Positions 8,038 to 14,708 of a stretch of 18,716 nucleotides of DNA are shown here, in pieces. How positions within the stretch are numbered: the stretch's first letter is position 1; every line of letters starts with the position of its first letter. This DNA comes from SFWF01 sp045539095 (GTDB lineage Bacteria; Bacillota; Clostridia; Oscillospirales; Acutalibacteraceae). A program made the translations under genes and the position numbers. The stretch spans positions 1 to 18,716 of the forward strand of contig JAZQER010000007.1 in the NCBI GenBank assembly GCA_045539095.1, written 5' to 3'. Under the pieces are notes generated by a model, which did not search any database, was not told the DNA's origin, and saw nothing but the letters and a program-made list of their open reading frames with translations.

Positions 8038-8535
8038 TTACATATTTTTGATTTTTTCAACAACTGCTGCGTCCTTCTCAAGAACAGTCGCAGCGTCCTT
8101 TGCTCTTTTAGAGTCAAGTCTATCAGCAAGGGACTTGTCCTCAACCGCAATTATCTGGGCGGCTAAAAGCGCAGCATTTGCTCCGCCGTTTACCGCAACA
8201 GTTGCAACGGGAATACCTGTCGGCATCATAACGGTCGAAAGCAGAGCATCCATTCCGTCAAAGCAAGATGACTTGCAGGGTATTCCAATGACTGGAAGTG
8301 TCGTGTTTGCGGCTAAAGCGCCTGCAAGATGTGCCGCCATTCCTGCGGCGGCAATAATAACACCAAAACCGTTCTCTCTTGCCGAAATTGCAAAATCCCT
8401 TGCCTCGACAGGTGTTCTGTGAGCTGAGTAGATATGAACCTCATAAGGAACTTTAAGAGAGTTAAGCATATCGGTGGTTTTTTTGATGATAGGAAGATCT
8501 GAATCACTTCCCATTACTATTCCGACTTTCTTCAT
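8038..8535 (-). CDS. purE: 5-(carboxyamino)imidazole ribonucleotide mutase / AIR carboxylase, PurE
   Basis: First gene of the operon; PurE supplies CAIR to PurC. The 165-residue protein has GSDSD (residues 9-13), SAHRTP (37-42), GMAAHL (65-70), and MPTGIPVATVAVNGGANAAL. This resembles the class I (bacterial) type, not the class II type typified by Treponema. Class I PurE usually works with PurK on N5-CAIR, but no purK is visible; it may be elsewhere, or PurE may carboxylate AIR directly with CO2. The frame is open up to an ATG at 8568, but that codon lies in the leader terminator. The ATG at 8535 has GGAGG 7 bases upstream and gives MKKVGIVMGSDSD, so it is the true start. Confidence 0.95.
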   Translation of the reverse strand: MKKVGIVMGSDSDLPIIKKTTDMLNSLKVPYEVHIYSAHRTPVEARDFAISARENGFGVIIAAAGMAAHLAGALAANTTLPVIGIPCKSSCFDGMDALLSTVMMPTGIPVATVAVNGGANAALLAAQIIAVEDKSLADRLDSKRAKDAATVLEKDAAVVEKIKNM

Positions 8536-8551
8536 AAAATATCCTCCAATC

Positions 8552-8594
8552 AAAAAAGGGCAAAACAACCCCTAAATTTCGAGTTGCATTGCCC
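8552..8594 (-). terminator. Riboswitch-controlled intrinsic terminator before purE
   Basis: On the minus strand GGGCAAUGCAAC can pair with GUUGUUUUGCCC (12 positions, one U-U mismatch and one G-U pair), followed directly by six U residues. The 5' arm starts inside the conserved CUGGGCA end of the ZTP aptamer. Ligand-bound aptamer and terminator therefore compete for the same bases, which predicts an ON switch: ligand present, operon transcribed. Confidence 0.88.
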
Positions 8595-8664
8595 AGACGG
8601 TCGACATAAATACGGTATTTTTGCTCCCCTGCGGTAACCCGCTATCCGTCAGTAACAAAAACCC
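8590..8664 (-). promoter_or_regulatory. ZTP/ZMP riboswitch (pfl motif) aptamer
   Basis: The minus-strand leader matches the pfl/ZTP aptamer in order. P1 pairs GGGUUUUUGU with GCAAAAAUACC. The conserved ACUGACGG segment follows, then the P2 hairpin GCGG-GUUA-CCGC and the conserved GGGGAGC. After a short linker comes the terminal CCGUCUGGGCA. The pseudoknot GACGG with CCGUC is perfect and replaces the more common GGCGG/CCGCC by a compensated change. Known function: binds ZTP or ZMP, which accumulate when 10-formyl-tetrahydrofolate is short, and turns on purine and one-carbon genes. A guanine or adenine riboswitch was considered; its conserved loop sequences are absent. Confidence 0.93.
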
Positions 8665-8691
8665 TTAACAAAGTAATTTTAATACATATTT

Positions 8692-8721
8692 ATTATACTA
8701 TTATATACACTTGAAAGTCAA
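8692..8721 (-). promoter_or_regulatory. Sigma-A promoter of the purine operon
   Basis: TTGACT (8716-8721) and TATAAT (8692-8697) are separated by 18 bases. Transcription would start near 8685, giving a leader of about 150 bases that contains the whole riboswitch and terminator. Confidence 0.8.
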
Positions 8722-8723
8722 GT
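8709..8723. repeat. Perfect inverted repeat over the pur promoter -35 box
   Basis: ACTTGA-AAG-TCAAGT is a perfect 6-bp inverted repeat with a 3-base spacer that covers the -35 hexamer of the purine promoter. Such placement would suit a repressor operator. The plus-strand half-site ACTTGA occurs again at 8779-8784, at the -35 of the divergent DAHP synthase promoter, but without its partner half. No known operator is recognised, so this may be chance. Confidence 0.35.
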
Positions 8724-8780
8724 AAAATAAGAAACAACCGAATCCCGAATTTTCTGCAAAAATGACCAAATATTGACCAC

Positions 8781-8808
8781 TTGAAATCGTTCCGAAATAT
8801 GATATAAT
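8781..8808 (+). promoter_or_regulatory. Sigma-A promoter of the DAHP synthase gene
   Basis: TTGAAA (8781-8786) and TATAAT (8803-8808) are 16 bases apart. The predicted start near 8815 leaves a leader of only about 20 bases, too short for a T-box or attenuator. Confidence 0.75.
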
Positions 8809-8834
8809 ACTATTTAATACGGAGGTTGAAAAAT

Positions 8835-9863
8835 ATGGCAATGGAAAGAAGAGTTACGCTTCCTGCTCCCGAGCAAATAAAACAAGATTATCCCCTCTCC
8901 GCTTCGGTTATCGAGAAGAAGGCGGCAAGAGATAAAGAAATTGCTGAAGTGTTTGTCGGTAATTTAAACAAGTTTATCCTTATCATAGGACCTTGCTCTG
9001 CCGATTCTGAAGAACCGGTGCTTGAATATATCGGACGACTGAAAAATATACAGGATAAGGTCGATGACAAAATTCTTATAATTCCGAGAATATACACTAA
9101 CAAGCCGCGCACCACGGGCGATGGCTACAAAGGTATGATTCACCAGCCCGATCCCAACAAAAAGCCCGATATGCTGAAAGGTCTGCTTGCCATAAGAGAC
9201 CTTCATAAAAGAGCGGTTGAAGAAACCGGTTTCTCTTGTGCGGATGAAATGCTCTACCCCGAAAACTTTGCATATCTTGACGATATTCTCGGCTATGTTG
9301 CCATCGGAGCGAGGTCCGTAGAGAATCAGCAGCACAGACTCGTCAGCTCCGGAATGAACATTCCTGTCGGAATGAAGAATCCCACAAGTGGCGACTTTTC
9401 AGTTATGATGAACTCTATCACCGCAGCCCAGCATCCTCATGACTTCATCTACAGAAGCGCAGAGGTTTCTACTTCTGGCAATCCCCTCGCACATGCAATA
9501 CTGCGCGGCTCTGTAAACAAGCACGGACAGTCTATTCCAAACTATCATTATGAGGATTTAATACGTCTTTATGATGACTATTCAAAAAGGCAGCTGCACA
9601 ATATGGCTGTTATCGTAGATTTGAATCACTCGAATTCCAACAAGCAGTATTTAGAGCAGATTAGAATCTCAAAGGAAGTTCTTCATTCAAGAAGACATTC
9701 AGCCGACATAAATAAGATGGTAAAAGGTCTTATGATAGAAAGCTATATCGAAGACGGTTCGCAGAAAATCGGTGACGGCATTTATGGCAAGAGCATCACC
9801 GACCCTTGCCTTGGCTGGGAAAAGACCGAAAGACTTATTTTCAATATCGCAGACGCTCTATAA
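8835..9863 (+). CDS. aroF: 3-deoxy-7-phosphoheptulonate (DAHP) synthase, class I AroFGH type
   Basis: Condenses phosphoenolpyruvate with erythrose 4-phosphate, the first committed step of aromatic amino acid synthesis. The 342-residue TIM-barrel enzyme has the class I motifs: IIGPCSADS, YTNKPRTTGDGYKG, GARSVENQQHR, PVGMKNPTSGD, AILRG with PNYHYED, VDLNHSNSNK, MIESYIEDGSQ and GKSITDPCLGWEKT. The frame opens at a TTG at 8826, but that codon abuts GGAGG; the ATG at 8835 has a 9-base spacing and is the better start. It is divergent from the purine operon and transcribed alone, ending at a strong terminator. No extra regulatory domain is fused. Which aromatic amino acid inhibits it cannot be told, so aroF is a generic symbol. 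Confidence 0.94.
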   Translation: MAMERRVTLPAPEQIKQDYPLSASVIEKKAARDKEIAEVFVGNLNKFILIIGPCSADSEEPVLEYIGRLKNIQDKVDDKILIIPRIYTNKPRTTGDGYKGMIHQPDPNKKPDMLKGLLAIRDLHKRAVEETGFSCADEMLYPENFAYLDDILGYVAIGARSVENQQHRLVSSGMNIPVGMKNPTSGDFSVMMNSITAAQHPHDFIYRSAEVSTSGNPLAHAILRGSVNKHGQSIPNYHYEDLIRLYDDYSKRQLHNMAVIVDLNHSNSNKQYLEQIRISKEVLHSRRHSADINKMVKGLMIESYIEDGSQKIGDGIYGKSITDPCLGWEKTERLIFNIADAL

Positions 9864-9907
9864 ATATAAAACGCACCAGGTAATGCTTGGTGCGTTTTAT
9901 ATTTATA
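9859..9907. terminator. Bidirectional intrinsic terminator between DAHP synthase and the MATE gene
   Basis: A 20-bp perfect stem (9859-9878 with 9888-9907) encloses a 9-base loop. The G+C core ACGCACCA/TGGTGCGT is flanked by A- and T-rich arms, so either strand ends in a U-rich run. It overlaps the stop codon of the plus-strand gene and serves the convergent MATE gene, whose stop is at 9928. Confidence 0.9.
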
Positions 9908-9927
9908 ATAACCACTTGTAAACTTTT

Positions 9928-11310
9928 CTAATTTATAGCTTTATTCTTCCATTTTCCGCGGCTGTAGAAAATAACCGTAAGCAGCGCACCGATGACCCAT
10001 GAAAGCAGAAGAGATATCTGTATGCATTCGCTTCTGCCAAAAGGCAGCCCTTCCGTACGAGTCAAGAAAGATATACCGTAAGCTATAGGCACGCGCACAG
10101 CAACAGTTGTAATAAGCGATATCCACATCGGCGTCATCGTATCACCTGCACCGCGCATAATACCCGACAGACTTTGTGTGACTGCTACAGCAATATAACC
10201 TACTGCCAAAATACACATAAGATAATAACTTGTATCTACAAGAGATACCGTATCGGTAAATATTCCCATAAGTGCTTTTCCAAAGATAAGGATAATACCT
10301 GTAATAAATGTGGAACAACCCACCGCAAGCAGTGTTCCCTGCTTTGCGCCTTTTTTTACTCGGTCATAAAGCCCTGCTCCGACATTCTGTCCCGCATAGG
10401 TAGTAAGCGCTGTACCAAAAGAGAAATTAGGCATCATTGCAAAGCCGTCAACACGCATAACTACCACGTTTGCGGCAATAAACTGCTCTCCAAACTGATT
10501 TGTAAGAGACTGAACGATTATCATCGCAGAGGAGAATATTGCCTGAGTAGCACCCGAAGGTAATCCCAATTTTATAATTGTTTTAACAAACTGACCTACA
10601 GGCTTTAAGTATTTTAAGCCAAAGTCAAAAAATTCTCTCATTCTTGCGAGCTTTATAAAGCAAAGAATTGATGAGACCACTTGCGCTATAACCGTAGCAA
10701 GAGCGACACCCGCAACACCCATGCCGAGTGATGCTACAAAATAGACATCAAGCCCGATATTGATGACTGTTGCCACAAGCAGGTATACAAGAGCTGAGAT
10801 GGAATCTCCAAGTCCTCGGATAATACCGGAAAGAATATTATAATATGCCATTCCTGCCATTCCGACCAGGGATATCATAAGATAATCGGCACACCAATCG
10901 TGTATTGAATCGGGAGTGTTAAGCACCGTCAGTATCGGGTCGATAAGAGGTGCCGCTACTACTATAAGCAGCACGCAGGCTATTGCGGTGACGGTTATAC
11001 AGTTACCAACCGTATATGACAGTTTTTCACGGTTTCGAGCGCCAAAATATTGAGAAACCATAATACTTGCCCCTGCCGAAATTCCGATAAACAAAACAAG
11101 CAACAGATTCAATATAGGAGTTGCGCTGCCAACTGCGGCAAGGGCGTTATCCCCTACATAGTTACCTACCACAATACTGTCTACCGTGCTGTAAAGCTGT
11201 TGGGCAATGTTTCCTATAAGCATTGGCAAGGTAAATATTATTATACTTTTCCAAGGAGACCCTACCGTCATATCTGTAGGAGAAAATATTCTTTTAAAAG
11301 ACCCGTTCAT
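9928..11310 (-). CDS. MATE-family multidrug/toxin extrusion transporter
   Basis: Membrane antiporter of 460 residues with about 12 hydrophobic segments in two homologous halves. Typical MATE features are the N-terminal FTLPMLIGNIAQQLYSTVDS with VVGNYVGDNALAAVG, and in the second half LGLPSGATQAIFSS, TYAGQNVGAG and LSGIMRGAGDTMTP. The family exports cationic drugs or metabolites using Na+ or H+ gradients; the substrate here is unknown. Length is normal and the frame is intact. AGAGG lies 5 bases before the ATG. It has its own promoter and ends at the terminator it shares with DAHP synthase. Its neighbour upstream is the cysteine synthase-like gene, with no evident functional link. Confidence 0.93.
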   Translation of the reverse strand: MNGSFKRIFSPTDMTVGSPWKSIIIFTLPMLIGNIAQQLYSTVDSIVVGNYVGDNALAAVGSATPILNLLLVLFIGISAGASIMVSQYFGARNREKLSYTVGNCITVTAIACVLLIVVAAPLIDPILTVLNTPDSIHDWCADYLMISLVGMAGMAYYNILSGIIRGLGDSISALVYLLVATVINIGLDVYFVASLGMGVAGVALATVIAQVVSSILCFIKLARMREFFDFGLKYLKPVGQFVKTIIKLGLPSGATQAIFSSAMIIVQSLTNQFGEQFIAANVVVMRVDGFAMMPNFSFGTALTTYAGQNVGAGLYDRVKKGAKQGTLLAVGCSTFITGIILIFGKALMGIFTDTVSLVDTSYYLMCILAVGYIAVAVTQSLSGIMRGAGDTMTPMWISLITTVAVRVPIAYGISFLTRTEGLPFGRSECIQISLLLSWVIGALLTVIFYSRGKWKNKAIN

Positions 11311-11327
11311 TTTAACCTCTAATACTA

Positions 11328-11355
11328 ATTATACAATAACTTAAGCCATACTCAA
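11328..11355 (-). promoter_or_regulatory. Probable promoter of the MATE gene
   Basis: TTGAGT (11350-11355) and TATAAT (11328-11333) with a 16-base spacer lie in the 92-base gap behind the cysteine synthase-like gene. Confidence 0.55.
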
Positions 11356-11369
11356 TAATTTTACAAACT

Positions 11370-11395
11370 AAATGCACCCGATATAGAGTGCATTT
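11370..11395 (-). terminator. Possible terminator after the cysteine synthase-like gene
   Basis: AAATGCAC and GTGCATTT form an 8-bp perfect stem with a 10-base loop, 7 bases past the stop codon. The following U tract is short and broken (ATTTAGTTTG), so termination may be partial and some read-through into the MATE gene is possible. Confidence 0.5.
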
Positions 11396-11402
11396 TGATA
11401 TT

Positions 11403-12329
11403 TTAATCAAAAAGCGGAGTTGAGAAATAGCGTTCTGCCGTGTCGGGCAAAACAGCAACAACTCTCTTGCCGCGACCGAGCTTCTTTGCAAGCTTAATTG
11501 CAGCGGCAACGTTTGTTCCGCTCGAAATTCCGCAAAGTATTCCCTCTTTTGAAGCAAGGTCTTTAGAGGTCCGAAGAGCCTCTTCATCCTTTATGATGCA
11601 GACATCGTCAATTATATTCTGATTTAAAATCGCGGGAATTATTCCATCGCCGATTCCCATTTGTATATGAGTGCCAATAGAGCCACCCGAAAGTATCGCG
11701 GCATTTTCAGGCTCTACCGCCCAGATTATGATATCGGGGTTGTGCTCTTTTAAAACCTCCCCGATGCCGGTTATTGTACCACCCGTGCCTATTCCCGAAC
11801 AAAAGCCGTGTATAGGGCCGTCAACCTGTTTTAAAATCTCAACAGCAGTGCCATTTCTTTGAATTTCAGGGTTTGCAGGATTTTCAAACTGCTGCGGTAC
11901 AAAGACATTCGGGTCTTCCGCCTTCATCTTAAGGGCAAGATTAAGACATTCCTCTATACAAAGTCCAATATTACCGTCATCGTGAACAAGAATAACCTCT
12001 GCTCCGTACTGATTAACGAGTTTTCTTCTCTCCTCGCTGACCGAGTCGGGCATAATTATCTTCACCTTATAGCCTCTTACTGCACCGACAAGAGCAAGAC
12101 CTATACCCTGATTACCGCTTGTGGGCTCAACGATAACAGTGTTTTCATTTAAAAGCCCCTTGCTCTCAGCGTCAAGTATCATATTAAAAGCCGTACGCGT
12201 TTTAATAGAGCCACCGACATTGAGACCCTCAAATTTTACAAGAATCTCTGCCATATTGTCATCGAGCATTCGGTTAAGCCGTATTATGGGGGTGTTCCCC
12301 ATCGCATCTAAAATATTACTGCATATCAT
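11403..12329 (-). CDS. cysK: Cysteine synthase-family PLP enzyme with variant substrate loop
   Basis: Fold-type II PLP enzyme of 308 residues, likely making cysteine from an activated serine and sulfide. MGNTPIIRLNRM opens the protein. The PLP lysine is Lys43 in NVGGSIKTRTAF, the phosphate-binding loop is GTGGT (181-185), and SSGTN is at 269-273. The substrate-binding loop reads TSGNQGIGLA (70-79), where O-acetylserine sulfhydrylases nearly always have TSGNTG. The NP and D of the usual NPxxSVKDR are V and T here. These changes hint at a different acceptor or donor, but I recall similar sequences in clostridia annotated as cysteine synthase. No serine acetyltransferase gene is adjacent. The ATG has AAAGG at 8 bases and its own strong promoter. 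Confidence 0.85.
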   Translation of the reverse strand: MICSNILDAMGNTPIIRLNRMLDDNMAEILVKFEGLNVGGSIKTRTAFNMILDAESKGLLNENTVIVEPTSGNQGIGLALVGAVRGYKVKIIMPDSVSEERRKLVNQYGAEVILVHDDGNIGLCIEECLNLALKMKAEDPNVFVPQQFENPANPEIQRNGTAVEILKQVDGPIHGFCSGIGTGGTITGIGEVLKEHNPDIIIWAVEPENAAILSGGSIGTHIQMGIGDGIIPAILNQNIIDDVCIIKDEEALRTSKDLASKEGILCGISSGTNVAAAIKLAKKLGRGKRVVAVLPDTAERYFSTPLFD

Positions 12330-12361
12330 AGAAAAAGCCTTTCGATTTACAAATTAAGGGA

Positions 12362-12390
12362 ATTATAGCATACGATGATAGTTTTTGCAA
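12362..12390 (-). promoter_or_regulatory. Sigma-A promoter of the cysteine synthase-like gene
   Basis: TTGCAA (12385-12390) and TATAAT (12362-12367) have the ideal 17-base spacing. The -35 box begins one base after the stop codon of the upstream gene, and there is no terminator between them, so read-through from that gene is likely. No T-box or S-box leader fits in the short gap. Confidence 0.75.
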
Positions 12391-12391
12391 T

Positions 12392-13444
12392 CTAAAATAA
12401 CTCGTTATGAATAATTTTTATTGCCTCATCCATCACATTCTGAGCGGCAGATGTTATACCCTGTGAATTTGTCAGCATAACAATGATGTAAGGGTTGCCA
12501 TCCTTCCATACTATGCCGGCATCACTCATTGAGTGCCATCCACCGCCACTGTTAAAGCCCTGCTTATGTGAATATGTGATATCCGAGAGAGCCTTTGAAG
12601 CAAAGTTCTGTTCGGTTCCTGTACAGGTGGAGTATAAAAACTCGGCATGCGTTGCCTCCTCGCTTATGAGATAGCGATATATCTCGCGCCACATAACTGC
12701 GTGCTCGTCGGCCTTTGTGCGAAGTGCCCAGACGGTAGGCTTTATCTGAAGTGAGGGACATCCTAAGCCGTTCACCCACTTATTATATCCCTCTCTTCCA
12801 AAATAGGCAACTTGCATATTGTATCCGACATTATCCGAAATAGACATACTTTTCGTGATAATGGTTTTCAAATCGAATATTGTACCGTAATCGGAGAATT
12901 TCATATCACCCGTTCCCCAATCAGGGTCACGGTGCTCATATTTATACTCCATTTTGGTGTCGAGTGAACCGTTGCCCTTATCCATTTCAAGACAGTTATA
13001 AAGGGAATAAAAAGCCTTTATAGTGCAGGCAGGGAAAATCTCGGCATCGGCATTAAAACTGACGGCTTTTCTGTTATCAAGCGAATATGCAACGAGAGCA
13101 ACCTCTCTTGAATAACCGGAAAGAAGCGTCTCCAGTCTTGATATCGCATTCAAATATTTTTCGTCGGTAAGGTCTCCGAGCGCGGTTATTTTCTTTCCCG
13201 AGGGAATCTGCAAAAGCAGGTCACCATATTCGTTTTTTTGTTCAATAACAGGCACACCGAAATCAGTAGTTGTTGGCCTTATATCGCTCGGGTTTGTTTC
13301 TTCGCTCGAAATATCGCTTTGAGAAAAGTCACTCACAGATGATACCGTCGAGCTTGTGTTATCAACCTGAGCACAGGCAGAAAAAGCCACAATTATACAA
13401 AGCCATAAAACTAACATTTTCGATAAGATAAAAGTTCTTGTCAT
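12392..13444 (-). CDS. Class A beta-lactamase-like lipoprotein with Cys in the SxxK position
   Basis: Secreted 350-residue protein. A lipoprotein signal (residues 1-23, lipobox FSAC with Cys24) is followed by a Ser/Thr-rich linker to about 60 and a serine beta-lactamase/transpeptidase-like domain. Motif 2 is SDN (203-205, SISDNVGYNM), and motif 3 is KQG (294-296), standing for KTG. Motif 1 reads FPACTIKAF (137-145), so the nucleophile of SxxK is Cys140, from codon TGC. No ExxLN deacylation motif is evident. It is therefore probably not a classical beta-lactamase; a cell-wall hydrolase or transpeptidase-like role, or an inactive binding domain, is possible. AAGGA lies 8 bases before the ATG. 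It sits alone between gtrA and cysK with its own promoter. Confidence 0.85.
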   Translation of the reverse strand: MTRTFILSKMLVLWLCIIVAFSACAQVDNTSSTVSSVSDFSQSDISSEETNPSDIRPTTTDFGVPVIEQKNEYGDLLLQIPSGKKITALGDLTDEKYLNAISRLETLLSGYSREVALVAYSLDNRKAVSFNADAEIFPACTIKAFYSLYNCLEMDKGNGSLDTKMEYKYEHRDPDWGTGDMKFSDYGTIFDLKTIITKSMSISDNVGYNMQVAYFGREGYNKWVNGLGCPSLQIKPTVWALRTKADEHAVMWREIYRYLISEEATHAEFLYSTCTGTEQNFASKALSDITYSHKQGFNSGGGWHSMSDAGIVWKDGNPYIIVMLTNSQGITSAAQNVMDEAIKIIHNELF

Positions 13445-13475
13445 AACTGCCGTCCTTTTATTAAAATACTACTTT

Positions 13476-13504
13476 ATTCTACCATTAAACTCTTCAAAAA
13501 GCAA
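13476..13504 (-). promoter_or_regulatory. Probable promoter of the beta-lactamase-like lipoprotein gene
   Basis: TTGCTT (13499-13504) and TAGAAT (13476-13481) are 17 bases apart. The -35 box lies just past the U tract of the gtrA terminator. Confidence 0.55.
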
Positions 13505-13505
13505 T

Positions 13506-13531
13506 AAAAAGGACTCTTACGAGTCCTTTTT
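13506..13531 (-). terminator. Terminator overlapping the gtrA 3' end, stop codon in its tetraloop
   Basis: On the minus strand AAAAAGGACUC-GUAA-GAGUCCUUUUU forms an 11-bp perfect stem. The loop GUAA is a GNRA tetraloop, and its UAA is the gtrA stop codon. The 5' arm encodes the last residues (KKDS), and the 3' arm ends in five U residues. Confidence 0.9.
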
Positions 13532-13936
13532 AGCAGTATCAATAGTGTTTTTGAATACAACAAAACGGTCATAAAGATATTCCGTAACAAAGTTTATAAG
13601 CATTGTGCCGATAAATACAAGGTCATTATTCCAACCGATACCCTCGCCTGTGAGTACGTGACCCCACCAGGTAGAAATAGGTGTGAAAACTGCATAAAAT
13701 ATAGCTACTTTAAGCATAGCTACAGGCACATTACCTGCAGAATAAAAGGTGAACTTTCGGTTAAGGGTAAAATTCCAGACTACCGACAGAACAAGAGCCA
13801 CAAGATAGGATATCCAATAGTCAAGCTTTGCTACCTTATCAAGCAATTCGAACGAAACGGTCTGAATAATACCGGCACTGATTGAAAACAAAGTGAATTT
13901 TATAGTTCGCCAGAATTCTTTTTTCTTGTTAGTCAT
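13517..13936 (-). CDS. GtrA-family membrane protein
   Basis: Small integral membrane protein of 139 residues with four hydrophobic segments (about 12-30, 40-57, 70-90 and 103-122). The family signature WNFTLNRKFTF lies between the second and third, and the C-terminal YDRFVVFKN is also typical. GtrA-like proteins are thought to move or support undecaprenyl-linked sugars for cell-surface glycosylation. No glycosyltransferase is next to it, so the pathway is unknown. The ATG has GGGGGA at 8 bases. It has its own promoter, and its coding end forms half of its terminator. Confidence 0.88.
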   Translation of the reverse strand: MTNKKKEFWRTIKFTLFSISAGIIQTVSFELLDKVAKLDYWISYLVALVLSVVWNFTLNRKFTFYSAGNVPVAMLKVAIFYAVFTPISTWWGHVLTGEGIGWNNDLVFIGTMLINFVTEYLYDRFVVFKNTIDTAKKDS

Positions 13937-13972
13937 AATAAAATTCCCCCAAAAAATATTCTCCTCAGGAGT

Positions 13973-14001
13973 ATTTTACCACATTATTCATTATTTGGCA
14001 A
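13973..14001 (-). promoter_or_regulatory. Sigma-A promoter of gtrA
   Basis: TTGCCA (13996-14001) and TAAAAT (13973-13978) with a 17-base spacer, upstream of a short leader. It lies in the 151-base gap (13937-14087) after the metallo-hydrolase gene; I see no convincing terminator for that gene there. Confidence 0.65.
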
Positions 14002-14087
14002 GGCAACAACATCTTATATATAACGCTATAGGCTTTTTATCTATAACCTCTTCAAAAACATATGTATATTTTAGTAAACTAACCTTT

Positions 14088-14708
14088 TTAAAGCAGAGCG
14101 ACAGTGTCGCTTATTTTAGTAAAATATCGTACACCTTCATTTTCAGTCGTGTTTTGGACGGCATCCCAAAGTTCAAACGGGTCGTTTTCTCTATCAGGCA
14201 TATGGACAAGCAATACATCCTTTGCGCCAAGACTTTTTGTAAGAGTCCAAGAAGCCTTCGTATTGCAATATGCAAACGGAACTATTAAAACATCCGGCTT
14301 TGGTAAACCCGTGAAATCTTTCCACTGAAGCGGAGAAGCGTCACCCACAAACCATATACAGCGACTACCCTCAATTATGAAACTAAAATGCTCAATATCG
14401 TTCTTCCCGATATGACGAGTCTGTATTGCTCTGATTTGTACACTCCCCACCTTTAAAGCAGAGCACTCAGACCCTAAAACGGGTCTGAGTGTCTCGCGTT
14501 TATAAAGATTTACATAGCTTTCATCGTAGTGATCACGATGACGGTGGGTACAGCACAAGACATCTGGAAAGTGATTAATTAACTCTTTTCTGATATCAGT
14601 CGGTGTGCCGAGATAGTGGTCGATAGCTTCGCACACTCCGTCAATAAGTAGCGACACTCCATCCAACTCTATAAGCACCCCTGCATTTGCTGTACGTGTT
14701 ATCTTCAT
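14088..14708 (-). CDS. Metallo-beta-lactamase-fold hydrolase, translationally coupled to E1
   Basis: The 206-residue protein has the metallo-beta-lactamase-fold signature CTHRHRDHYDESY, with His55, His57, Asp59 and His60 as metal ligands. His99 (TRHIG), Asp123 (VGDAS) and His169 (LVHMP) are likely further ligands. The short, UlaG/YtnP-like layout fits the COG2220 type of Zn- or Mn-dependent hydrolases, whose substrates range from lactonised sugars to phosphodiesters. Its ATG directly follows the TAA stop of the E1 gene with no gap, and its AGGG ribosome binding site lies within the E1 coding end. It is therefore translated with the dehydrogenase complex. A role in clearing a by-product or precursor of the complex is only a guess. 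No clear terminator follows. Confidence 0.88.
   Translation of the reverse strand: MKITRTANAGVLIELDGVSLLIDGVCEAIDHYLGTPTDIRKELINHFPDVLCCTHRHRDHYDESYVNLYKRETLRPVLGSECSALKVGSVQIRAIQTRHIGKNDIEHFSFIIEGSRCIWFVGDASPLQWKDFTGLPKPDVLIVPFAYCNTKASWTLTKSLGAKDVLLVHMPDRENDPFELWDAVQNTTENEGVRYFTKISDTVALL

Noticed and set aside
8536..8568. An upstream ATG that would extend purE by 11 residues
   Set aside because: It sits in the terminator hairpin, lacks a ribosome binding site, and the extension (FCPFLIGGYF) is not family-like. GGAGG points to the ATG at 8535.
8590..8664. Purine (guanine/adenine) riboswitch upstream of the purine operon
   Set aside because: The conserved junction and loop sequences of that class are absent, while all ZTP-aptamer segments are present in order.
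8809..8834. T-box or aromatic amino acid attenuator before DAHP synthase
   Set aside because: The predicted leader is only about 20 bases, with no room for a T-box, leader peptide or hairpins.
14062..14090. Small TTAGT/ACTAA palindrome as terminator for the metallo-hydrolase gene
   Set aside because: The stem is 5 bp with a 2-base loop and no U tract, too weak to call.
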